Part shown: one piece after another, positions 40,901 to 52,900 of the stretch
Layout: every line of letters begins with the position of its first letter
Numbering within the stretch: the stretch's first letter is position 1
From: Manis javanica
Lineage: Eukaryota; Chordata; Mammalia; Pholidota; Manidae
Length of the DNA: 64,000 bases
Direction of reading: 5' to 3'
Assembly: GCF_040802235.1 (NCBI RefSeq)
Contig: NC_133166.1
Location: forward strand, 116,698,991 to 116,762,990
The notes under the pieces: generated by a model
Database searches by the model: none
What the model saw: only the letters and a program-made list of their open reading frames with translations
What the model was told of the DNA's origin: nothing
Translations under genes and position numbers: made by a program

Positions 40901-43900
40901 TTTTGAGATCTCAAATTAGCTTTTTCTAGTTTTTCCACCTCTGCCCTTAGGAGGAGTTGTCAGGTAGCAACCCATATTCATCTCTCTTTCTCTCTCTGTT
41001 TGTGAACTTGGAAGTCAGCGTTCCCAAGCATGTGAGAGTTGTGTGTTACTAAATGTAAGTGGCTTCTGGGTAGGGTCTCAGAGGCTGTCCTCTGAGAAAA
41101 TAACTTTTTAAAATGCATAGCTGTTAGGGTATTGGTTTCAGTTGCTTAGGACTTTTTCTTTTCTTTTGTTCCAGTCTTCATCACTCTCTTTGATAATGAG
41201 TCTGCTGGAATGCCGGGTTCATGTTAGGCAAGGCAATATCCTCTGTGCTCTCTGGTGAGCCATAGGTCAAGATCTATGTGTGTGCAAGTTATGTAAATGG
41301 GGTCATGTCTGTGGAATCTAACTGCCAGCTCTATCGTCCCATATCTGTGGTCCTGACAGTTTCTGCTGCTGGAAACGGCTCTAGGCAGAATGGGATGGGC
41401 TGCTCGAGGGAGCTGTGCAGGGCAGGACTGGTGTAAGAATCCAGAGACCAGACAGATGCTCCCAGGGAAAGCCTCATAGCACTGCCTGGGTTTGAATCCC
41501 AGCTTTGCTACTTGCTAGCTGTGTGAACTTGGGCAATTTACTTTAAGCACATTGTTCCTCTATGTCCTATTTTGCAAAATGGAGGTTATAATGTTGTCAT
41601 AAGGACTAAATGAGTTAATATGTAGAAATCCTTTACAGTGTGCCAGGCTCTATTCTACATCATCTATAAACACTACTATGATTATTACCTCTAGTGGCCA
41701 GAGAAGGCTTCAAGGAGAAGGTGGGACTTGGTTATGTCTTGAAGGATGACAGATTTGTGGAGGTGGAAAGGAAAGGGCAGAACTTTCCCTTCAGGAAGAC
41801 AGCCTAAATGAGGAGCCGAGAGGACGTGGGTCGAGTGTATCGGGGCTGGTGAGAAGACCAGAATCAGAACTGCAGAGTAAAGGCAGCTTCTTGAAGTCTT
41901 GACTTCAGGCCAAGAAAGTAGCCCATTGCAAGTTTTAAAGCCAGACAGATTTGCATTCAGATGTGACTCTGTCTCCCCTGAGCAGGGTGACCTGGACAAG
42001 TTTCTTCTACTTTCAAAGCCTTGTTTCCCCATCTTTACAAGGAAGTAATTGCAGTATCCATTAGCGAGGTAGTAGTAGAGAAGACCTGAAGCAATGCGTG
42101 GAAAGAGCCAGGCACGCTTGAAGTGCTGTCCTTGAGAAGTGTTTTTTATTACTTATTCAACAAACACAGGCATGCCTTTTTCTGAGCCCGGAACTGTGCA
42201 AGCAGCTGGATATAGAGAAATGAATGAGACATTGTCCTTGTCTTGGATATCTCATGGTCCAGCCAGGAAACACACATGGAAACACAATCTCAATAGAGAT
42301 CCGATAAGTGAAATAAAAACACAACGTACACATCGAGAGCTGGCCCAGAAGAGGGATAGGCAGCTCTGCCTGGGGGGTCAGTTCAGAACACAGACAGGTG
42401 TTTTGCACTGGTCTTAAAGCAAGAGTGGGCTTTCTCAGGCAGCTGAGGGTGAGGGGAGTGGGGACAGGAAAGGGCATTTCAAGCCGAGGGAATAGCCTGT
42501 GCAGAGAAATGGGAAGCAACTAGGTGTGGCTGGAGGCTGAATTGTTGTAGGAAAGGAGGGAGGAGGGGCCAAACTTTGGACTTTCCTGAGAAGTTGAGAC
42601 TTAGGTTTTGCAGCAGAGTTATGACCTGGTTGGACCACTCTGGGGGTGCATGGACCACGAATTGCAAGGTGAAAAGACCGGCTGTAGGGGGAGATCATTT
42701 AAGAAGAGGCTTATTAATATTCTGGGGAGAGGATCTAATGAGGGTTCGACTTTGGGGCTGTGCTGGTGGTAATGGGGGGATGAAGAGCATTTCTGTAAGT
42801 TTAGTTTCGTTTTTAGGGTTTTGGAAGGTCGAACTGATAAGACCTGTTGATTGCCATGTGAAAAAAAGCGAGGCTGGTTTCTGGGTGCCTAACCTGATCA
42901 GGGAATGCAGGCAGGGGGAGAGGGCCTGTGTGGGAAGGCTTATGAGGTCCATCCTGGACATGCTGAGGGTCCGGAGCCCATGAGCCACTCGAGTAGAGCC
43001 TCTCTGAAGGCAGGGAGGTACACAGGTCGAGAACAGAGGAGAGATGTGTGTACCAGACCCACCGAAAAGTTCTGAGCATGTATGCTTGTGTGTGCGTGTG
43101 TCACAGCAGCTTCTGGCAGGTGTTTCTAGTGCCTGTGCCATGAGGAGCCAGGCTGGGGAGGGGCAGGGAGAACAACCAGAAGGAGGTGACCGTAGGAAAC
43201 CAGGGGAGAGGGGTGAGGTGCAGGCAATGATGACCTAGGGACACAGTGGCCAAAGTCAAAGGTGATTTTATGCCCCTGGGCAAGTTTCCTTTTCTGTCCT
43301 GGGGAGGTAGGTAATACCGCTGAGCTCATGAGGGCTGCAGTGAGGTTGACACTTGATGACACAAGTTTAGGATCCATGTGGTGCTGGGCTCATGGCTAAT
43401 TAATAGAATCCTGAAGCTTGGCTAAGTGTGGGGCACATAGTGGGTGCTCATGAGGTGGTGGTTGAGAGCAGTGCTTGGCCAAACGCAGGGCAAGAGGCAC
43501 TCTGTTGTGGGGATAGAGATGCTGAGCATGGTTTTAGTGGTGGACTTTGGATGTCAGAGAGCTGTCTGAGTAATTGCTGAGCAGATAGGTGGGGATGTAG
43601 GACTGGCACCTGTGGACGAGGCTTGGGCTGCAAGGACAGGTTTGGGAGTCCCTAAGCCATGAAAGCGAGCTGTCACCACAGAGAGGGGAGAAGAGAGGAG
43701 TGTGGAGAGCACGGGACTGAGCCTGGAGGGGCCCGTGATGGCAGGTGGGCACAGGTAAGTGAGCAGAAAGCACAGGGCAGCAGAGAAGGTGAGGTCTGTG
43801 AATCTCTAGGAGCAATCTCAGAAGCCAGGAAAGGGAAGATGTGGTCAGGCAGCAAACCTAGCTTGGCATCTTGTCTTCCTGAGCATGGCACACCCATGTT

Positions 43901-46900
43901 TGTGGTAGGTGCCAGTACTTTTTGACATACTCTCTTGTGTTGCATTATCTAGAAGTCACCAAACCTTCCTGTTTGTGTAGGTGCTGGAGAGATGATGTGC
44001 TGATGGGCCAGGGCCTTAGCACACTGGGGCCAAAGAGATCCTGATGTAGGGCTCCTCATGAAGCCCAAGGGTTTTCCAGAGGGTCCCTTCCTAGCCAGCC
44101 GCCCCTTTCCTGCCACAGATGTAATATGATTCAGTTTATTTAAGAAAATCATTCTATGCAGTTTTCAGAGGATGCAGCTGTCAGGTAAAAGAAGCTCAGT
44201 GTTGTATGGAAATGTGTGTCTAACACGTGAAGATTTGTAAAGGCTTCTGTGTATAGATTTAAAAAATGGGAGATAGGAAAAAGGGAGTGGTGTTCATTGT
44301 GGGGTGTGAGTCTTTAGCCGCTGGAGGGAGTGTGGGGTTGGCGGTGGCGTACGCATCTAATATCGGGTATCAGATCACTGGGCGGGTATTGCTTCTGCAT
44401 TTGGCCTGTGTGTGTATATTATGGAGGTGGTGCGAGGTCTGATAGATGACAGTGTGTGTTTCTGGAGTGGAGCTAACCCCCGAAAAGTGAATGAGCAACA
44501 ATACAAACTGAGGTTGGAGGTAGGAGCGGTGTGTGCATGTAACACGAGTGTGTGCTGACCAATTGTTTGTGTTCATACATGCCTATCTGGGGGCACATGT
44601 TTGTGTGTTCCTTCTTTTCAAGTCTCCCGGCAGGGGGACATGTGAGAAATGTTTGAAGAGTGGGTGATTTGGCAGGTCAGGGCCCAGCCTGCTTGAAGAA
44701 TGTAGCTTAGTTGAAGGAACCACCTCCATCGTCTCTTCCTTCTTCTCCTCTCTTGTCCCATTTGGTGAACCCCAGGGCCAGGCCCAGGCAGGCTTCTCAT
44801 AGGTGAGTGATGACTGCCCAAAGGCTGTGGTGTGACCCAGGGATAGGCCCAGTCTGGCCCACTGAATTTGGACTCCTCCTCGCCACTGAAGTGGCCCGTC
44901 CAGCCTGGGGCCCTTTGCCTTACCCTGCTGTTAAGAAGGCCTTTATCCTAGAATCACAGAACCAGAGCCAGTATGGGTCCTAGAAACCGTCTAATCCACT
45001 GCTCTCATTTTTTCAGAAAATGGACTGGGGGCCCAGGGATGTTACACCCGTGGGCTGGGAGTCACACAGAACTTAGAGGCGGAACTGTTTTCTGAGTGCA
45101 TACTGATGGATCTTCTCCTCTGGGTGGGTGGGGCTGAGGGGGTGGCTGGGTCCGGGTGTACAAAGGCTTCAAGTCTGAGTTTGAGAGAGATTATTCATGT
45201 CTCTGGATCACTAAGCACCTATGTGTGTCAGTGTGTCACTGAGCAGGAGTGTGTCTTGCATGAGCCCTATGTGAGCGGGTCCCCATCTGTCTCTGAGAAG
45301 CAATGGAATGCAGGGGACACCTGACTGCCACTCTCAGCTCTGCCTCTGATTCTCTGTGTGACCTTGACTGGTCACTTCTCTGCCTTGGGCCTCAGTTTCC
45401 TGAAACGTAACATGACGTTGGGTCCTCTTGGATGGTGTGACCTTGTGCGGGAAGTACTGACCTAGGGGACAGCTAGCCCAGCAGAGCCTTCCAGGTTGTG
45501 TGACTTGTGTCAGGGCCTGGGTGGGCTTGGGGACCTTGAACCCATCACTCCTTTGGAGCCCTATCCTTGGTACCCTTGCTGACGTCCCTCCTTTTTTTTC
45601 TCTCTCTGCCTCACCCTTCCTGAACCTTGCTGGCCTGTAGAGGAGCACCCCGTGGAAGGTGAGTGAAGCTTCTCAGTCACCGGGGTGGTGGACCAACGGC
45701 CGTGGGGTCCCATGTGAGGGTGCGTCATTGGCCACCTGAGGGTTCCCTCTGTCCTTGTTTGGGGCTCTAGGGGGAAGGATGTCTCTGGGTGCTCTAGGTT
45801 GCCTCAGCCCCACCTCTTGCCTGCCCCTCTTTATTGGTTTGCTGGGGGGACTGCCAGGCAGAGGGCAGGCCCTTCCACTTGCCAGTCTTCAGCACCAGTT
45901 GCTGACCAGGTTTTCTTCTTCCTCAGGGAGGAGCGGGAACAAGGGGGGAGGGATGGGCTGAGGATTCTGCAGTGCCCAGAAGTGAGTTGGAAACACCATT
46001 TTTGCCCAGGTCAGCTGAGAGCCCTGCTGCCAGGGGCTGGGGTTGCTGCTTGGGTAGAATCTGCTCTGGGGTCTGGAGAGTGCAGGCAGAGAGGTGGGGG
46101 CTGGGGCCAGGTCAGTGGGTGTGGATGGATGGCAATCTTGGTGCCGACTGACCCTGGGGCCCCAGCCCCAGTCCCATGAGCTGCTAGGTAGGGGTGGTCT
46201 GCTCTTCCTGCAGCAAGGGCGGGAGCAGGCCTCTCTTTGGAGTCTCTCTGTCCATTCTTCCCCTCTCTTCTGTTTCATTTGCCTTTCCTCTCTCTGGTTA
46301 TTGTCTTTCCCTCTCTTTTTCTCCAGGCTTGTGTTCCTGGGCCTCTGTCTTTGCCTCTGTCCTTCCCCAGGCTCTCTCTGGGTTCCTGTCATTCTCTGAA
46401 GCTTCCCTTGTTGCTTTGGTTCCCTGTCTCTTCCTCCTCTGGGTGGACTAGGTCAGGGAGAAGGAAGACTAGGCTGAATGGTCCAGCTCAGAGGCCGGGC
46501 TGCTGGGGAGCTCACACGCCATGGTGGAGAGGGCAGGCAGCGGATGGGCAGTGGGTGGGATCCTTCACCAAACCTGCCCCAAACTGTCTTCCTGGAGAAG
46601 CGAGCAACAAGTGCGAGTGGGAGGGACCGAGGCAGCCCTAGACTGGGAGCTCCCTGGGCCTGAGCCCTGTCCTGAAGGAGCAGAGGGGGAGCACCCAGGA
46701 TGTAGGAGTCCTGGCAAAGAGTAGAGAGGGGCTCTTGGCCTGGGTGTGGTGCTGGAATCCATTTTCCTTGTAGTGTCCATGGTTTGGCTTGTCTCCCACC
46801 AATGTCTCTTCTCTTGGGGTGTCCTCAGGTCCCCTGGTCCCGGCATGCGGGCACCTGTGCGTGTGCATGTGTGTAGGTGTGCACATGCATTCATAGGACT

Positions 46901-49900
46901 CTGTTGTGTCTGTTTGCCTTTGTGCATGTCTGTACACATATGCTTGTGTGCATGTGTCTGAGTGTGTGTGCAGGCGTGTGTGCCTCCACTGTCGTGTCTT
47001 CTGTAGCGTGATCTGTATCTCTGTGTGCCTCTGTAGGAGTGTCTGCATCTGTCCTGTCTGTGTCTGCATCTCTGTGTGTCAGTGTTTACCTCTGTGCATG
47101 TGAGCGAGTCTGTGCGTCTGGGTGGATGAAGCCTTCTGAGGGCTGAGATAAGATTTAGTGCTGATGTGACTTTGACTTTTACTTGCTCTTGATGTCATGT
47201 CTCCTCCCGAACAAAGGGAGAGATGGAAGGAGGAGGGGAAGGGAACAAGGAAAGGGGTAAGTAGAGGCCAGGAGGGGAAGTGGACGGAGGGCAGAAAGGA
47301 GAGAACCACGTAGGGGAAACAGCTGGTCCAGAGAAGAAAGGAGGAGAGCAGGGGTGGAGGGTGAGGGTGCAGAGGGGTAGGGGAGTGACTGGAGCTCAGA
47401 GAGGGGAGAAGATACCACAGACAGGGACAAGAAGGGAAGCTGGGCTTTGGGGACAAGGGGCAAATGAGACCTGTGGACACCCTGCGGCATTTCTTGGGGC
47501 TGGCACGGTGGTCTGCTGGCTTGGGTGTGGTGCTGGGCGTGCCTGCAGGTCAGCCGCTGGGCCGGGGGTGTGCGTGCCTGTGTACACACCTAGGGATGTG
47601 ATATATCTGTGTGTCTCCCGTGGCGTGTCTGCTTGTATCTCTCAATTTTGTCCCCTATAACTGTCTTCCTCCTTTCAACACTGATCCTCCTGAGATTTGG
47701 TGGGAGGGTAAGGGGGTGGGACTAGAGTGGGCAGGTGGGTGTGGCAGGCAGGGGCTTCAGGGGTGGCTGGGGGCCTCCTCTGTGGTACTGTGCTCAGATC
47801 TCTGAGTCCTCTCTGCCTTTACCCACTTCTCATCCCTTGACACTGTGCTTAAGCCTAGCTTTCTCCCGGGAGCTCGACCATCCTGTTGCCCAGCTCCCTG
47901 CCAAGCTTCTCCTTTTGGGGACCCCGCTGCCCCTCCTCCTTTCCCCCTAGCCTCTTGTAGCAGGGAAAGAAGACCCAGAAGCAGCCAGATAAAGTGCCCG
48001 AGGAAAGGCCCCTTGGTAATGCCATTCATCACTGCCAGCCCCCTCTCCAGTGGTGGAGGGAGGCGCTGATGCCACAGGTAGATGTGGGGATGGGTGGTGA
48101 GGAGGGCTGTGTGGGGACGCGAGGCTGTAAGGAGAGTACCCTCAGGTCAGATTGGGCTGAGCCTTGGGTAGAGGGGGCCGGAGCCACCCTGCCTCCGCCA
48201 AGATGGCTGGTGCTGTCATGCCTGAGGGAGCTGAGCAGCTGGTTGCTGTGGTGACAGAGGGAGAGTGCCGCATGCTGATGAGGCTGGCTGGGAGCTGGGC
48301 AGTGGAGGGTCTGCGAGGGGAGAGATGTGGCTCCCCCAGGCAGTAGTACAGGCCTGAGGGGGGCAGAGGACGGATTCACAAGGCCTCTGGCTCCTGGACT
48401 TGGATTTCCAAGGGTGGGAGCCTGTGAGTAAGGCTGTTTCTGCCAGGAAGGGTTGGATAAATGTTTAGGACTTTGGGTCTGTGTCCTGGATTTAGGGGGT
48501 TTGGAAGCAGAATCTGTAGTTCTTAGGGAAAGAATTGGTAGGGGGCACTCAGCAAGAGATAAGGCTCAGTCTAGATGCATGGGTGTGCCCCTATTTTGTG
48601 GCTGAACCCTGTGTCTTTCCTAGAGCTGTTCTGCCCTGAGGTGGCCCTTGGCAGCTGTGGTCTCTCCTCCTGCTGGTTTCAGCTGCAGAGGTGGGGAGAG
48701 ACAGGGCCTCCCAGAGAGTGGGAAGGGGCATGCAAACCATCTGCCCACATCTTCCACAGGATCCAGGCCTTTGGCACCTGGCCATGCCCATCCTGACCTC
48801 CTGGCCACCTTTCCTCCTGGAATGCAGGCATCCTTGCTCTCGGCTTTGTCCCGGAGACACCTGGAGCTTTTTACTTCTTTCCCAGACCCACTTTCTACCC
48901 CTCAGGCCCACATCTCATTGCCATAGTGCTGGGATGTTTCCCAAGGGCTATGTGGTACTGCAGGGCTGTTCCTTCCCCACTCTCTTGGCTGGAGACCCTG
49001 GGTGCAGGGTTGGGGGAGGGGGTGGGCTAAGGTCAGGGAGTCCTGGAGTCAGCCCTGCTGTGGGGCCTGTGCTGCCAGCCACTCTGGGAGAAAGCTTTCC
49101 TTGGCTGGTGCCCTCTGGGGACTGGCGGCCTGGTCCAACGGGCCGGAGTCTCTCCCCGTAAAGCTGAGGTGGGTCTGGCTCAGGACTGACCAGATTGTCT
49201 CAAGGGGCCAAGGTAACCTGGAAAGAAAATCCCAGCTGATTTTGCTCCTTTGTCTTGGATATAGGGCATCTGTTTTCTGTTTTCAAAATTCAACTTTTGG
49301 GTCATCTCAGAGGGCCTGGCCAGAGAAAAGGGGTCTGTAGAGTAATTCTGGCCTCTCAGAGGGCCAGACCTCCTGCCCATGGGTCTTGGCTGTCCTCTTT
49401 CGTCCTTATTGTCCAAAAGTGCTGGTCTTGGTCTTCCAGCCCTCCATGTGCAGGGTGCCAAAGCCCCCACCTTTGCTCTAGGTTTCCCTAGATTGTGCTT
49501 TCTCCTACCTGCTTCTTCTCTTTGTCCTCCTGAACCCCGGTTTCCTTTTAGAACCCGGATGTACAGGGTGCCAGCTGTCCACATGGAGATCATTGGGGGG
49601 ACAGCTGGGAGGATCAGAACTGGGCAGATGCCTTACCAAAGCCCGCTTTGGGGGAATTCCTTCTAGGCACAGGTTCCTCACACACCTTGCCCTTTTCTGC
49701 CAGGCTTACTGGGGTGATGGGACAGGGTGTGGGGTGGTTGGAGGTCCCCCTTGCCCGCTCAATCCCACGCTAACAGGACACTCTCTCTCTCTCCAGGTGG
49801 CTTTGATTTTTGTGTCGTGTTTTATTTTCTCCTTCATCTGAATCGTTTTTCTCGTTGACTGTTTTTTTTTCTCTCCGTCTCCCGGAAGAAAAAAAAAAAG

Positions 49901-52900
49901 AAAAAAAGAAAAAGGAAAAAGCAGCCCTTCCAGCCTCATGCTTCTCCTCCTTTTCCTTTTTTTTTTCGGCAAGAAGAAAAAAAAAGAAACCAAAGTCTCC
50001 TTTCCCCCTGCAGTGACTCCCTGCCCCGTCCTTCCTGGTTCTGCCTGTACCCCCTTCATCCTCTCCGACGCCCCCTTCTCTCTCTCTCTTCCCCTCTTGT
50101 GCCCCCCACCCTCTGTTTCGGCATCGGGCCCCTTCCCTCAGCTTCTGGGCTGGGGCTTTTCCCCCCGATGTCTGTCACAAGTTAAAAAGGGTTTTTAAAT
50201 TGTGGCAGCAAAAGCTCTTTTCTCCCCTCTCTCTGGCTGATTTTGATGACTCGTGTTTTCTTTGTTTCTTTCCCCTTTTCTTTCTTTTTTCTTCTTTTTT
50301 TCCCCCTTTCTTTCTTTCTCTCCTCCTTTCCAAGGTCCGGCTCACCTGACGTTAAACAGCGAAGGTATGGTTTGAAGTTCTGGTTTGGATTGGATTGGAT
50401 TGGATTGCCCCCAAGCTGCGCCTGGATTTTCTGTTCCTCTCCCTGTTCCCCTTTCCCCTCCTCCACTGGTCCCACCTCCTTCCTGCCTTCCCTGCCCCCT
50501 TCCTCTGCCATGCCTTTATTTTACCTGGGGGTGCTGGGCTGGGGGTGGGGGCTTGTCTCTGTGCTCCCTTCTCCCCTCCTCCCTGACACACTCCATCCAC
50601 CCTCATCCCACCTTGGTTTCTGACATCAAGAGATGTTTGAACTCCTGCCGTTGTCTCCAATCACCTTTTTGCGTTTTCCCAGTAGTGTATCTTGCTTTTT
50701 TTTCTCTCTCATGGTGGTGTTTTATTTCCTTCCACTCATTCTGATCATTCTTTCTTTTCTGTGAACCAAAATAGAAAGAGAAAAGCATGGGCTGGAGAAA
50801 GAGGATTCCATTCCCCTCGCCCTGCTACTGTGGGATGTCCTCTCCACCCACAGCAGGACTGAAGGGGGGAAGGGGGAAATGGAGGTGGAGGGCACCCCCT
50901 TTCCACAGCTGTCCCCCCCATGTGCCATCACCTTTGTATGTTTTGAATGTCTCTTGACCCTCTTTGACAAATGAGGAGTTTAGGCCCAGAAAGACGAAGT
51001 GACTTGCTGGTGATCAACACAATCTTAATTGGTGGGACTGTCCGGAGCCCTCATTTATCTTTAGCCTTGCATTCTACCAAGTTCCTGCCAGATCTAAAAG
51101 CCAGGTGTTAAGCAAACCTGGAGACAGAGCCCCAGAGCCTTGACTGTGATCCCGCTAGCTGGCCCCTCCCCCAGGCCTCCCTGTCGTTGACTCTGTCTGG
51201 CCTTCCCGACCCTTAGGCACTGCTCGCTATTCCCAGGGAAGTCCTCTGTTGGGATTCATCTTCCACAGAAATGGGGTGGGGTCTCTAATCTGTAGGCAGG
51301 AGAGGCCTGCAGGATGAAGTTCAGGCTGCAGGGAGAGCCTTAGATCTGGAATTTGGATGGATTTAGGTCTGGGGAGGTAGGGGCCTGAGATTCTTGCAGG
51401 AATATGAAATTATAGCAAGAAATGTGGGGGAAAAAGGAAGCCCCAAGCAGAAGGTCAGGACTTAGTTGTTTGCTCATATCCTTCTTGCCTGCTATTGCCT
51501 GGTTCTGGGGCTGCTGGCTGTGGCTCTCCTTTGGCACAAATAAAGGCCCGAATGATCCTGAAAGGCCTGTTCCCCCCTCTCCTTTCCCCAAAAGGTCTGT
51601 AGCTCACTGTTATTCTAGCTAAAATTCTGGGGACTTGGAGCTGAGGTGGGAATAAGGGCCCAGACAGGGACTTTTAAACTTTGTTCTTGAGTTCTTCTCA
51701 AGAAATCATCCTGTGGGGTCTGGCAATAGGTGTGGGTGCCTGAGAGCCAGGCGCTGAGTATACAGGACAGGGGTGACTGGAGAGTTAAAGCAGCCTGGAG
51801 CCCAGATGGACTAACACATTCCTGTGGGGGCCTCTGGAGAGCAAGCCTGGGGGTTGATGAGCTGGGTGGTGGGGAGCAGAAAGTTGTCCCTGAGAAAGGC
51901 CTTCCCCACATACATGATGAGCTCCAGTCAGGCAGGACCCCTCTTGGTACACACAGCCCTGCTGAAGGCACAGTGCAGGGACACACAGCAACCATGACCC
52001 TGCCTCATGGTCTAACTGGCAAAGAAGGGGACAGTACGAGCACTAACTGCAATAAATGACCCAGGTGTAGGTGGAGAACCAGGTTTGCCTTGATAGGCAA
52101 AGAACAGGAGAGGAGTTTGGAGTGTGAATCAGGAAGTTTTGGGAGGAAGGGGGCCTGTGTCAGGCTTTCCAAAGAGTTGAAGAACATGAACCCTGACAGG
52201 GTGGAGAGGGTGTGAGCAAAGATGCGGAATGCGGAGGAGAGTGAGTTAAAATTTGGAAGTAGGAGATGAGGGGTGTGCAGGTCCTGAGGGCCAGCCTGTT
52301 TGCATGTTGTCAGGTAGAAGAGGCTCCTGAACCAGCAGTGAGGCCTCTGCTCCTTTGTTCCCATCTCCCTACCCCTAAGTAAAGGGCGGAAGTTGGTGGT
52401 CAAGTTTTATGGGGTCTCTGGGGCTGGTGGTCCTTGGTTTGTCAACCAGCTCCTTCCCTAAAGGCTCTAAGCAAGTGAGTCCCTAGAGCAGTCCCTCCAC
52501 CCCAACCTGCACCTCCACGCAGGACCTCCGCCCTGGAGAGGGCCCTCTATCACCTCAAGGCTGGGGTGGGACTGGCTGTAGCCCCCTGTGCCTGACTCCC
52601 CAATTCTGCTTCTTCAGTAGGGTCCTTACTGTTCTCCGAGGGGGGGGCCGGGAGAGGAGGAGCCGGCGATGTGCACCAGCCGACGAAAGGTCAGTGACCC
52701 TACAGTCCCCAGAGAGCCCAGCCCTCACCCCCTGCAGGTTAACTACTTCCTGGGGGGCAGTTGAGTCAACAAAGGTGTACCCCATTGTATCCTCTCTGAG
52801 GTCCATGGAGACTGGTGGGCCTGTACCCCCAGTACCTGCCCTGGTGTGAAGGACCACAAACCTCCATTTCTTTGCCAAAGCCCAGTTGTCTTGGTGACCT

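Larger units (their letters stand above)
34951..45640 (+). other. NRXN2: NRXN2 intron 2
   Basis: 10.7 kb. CpG-rich and G-rich until about 35750, then unique and TG-rich sequence, and from 38.7 to 43.1 kb a dense series of old MIR and L2 copies. No coding exon is recognisable. Confidence 0.75.

Noticed and set aside
49810-50016. Lys- and Phe-rich reading frames near SS1 cassette B
   Set aside because: They translate the T/A homopolymer tracts; the real exon is 30 nt at 50335-50364.
50004-50016. ttccccctgcag acceptor-like site upstream of cassette B
   Set aside because: No donor or reading frame follows that would fit a neurexin exon, so I treat it as a decoy acceptor.
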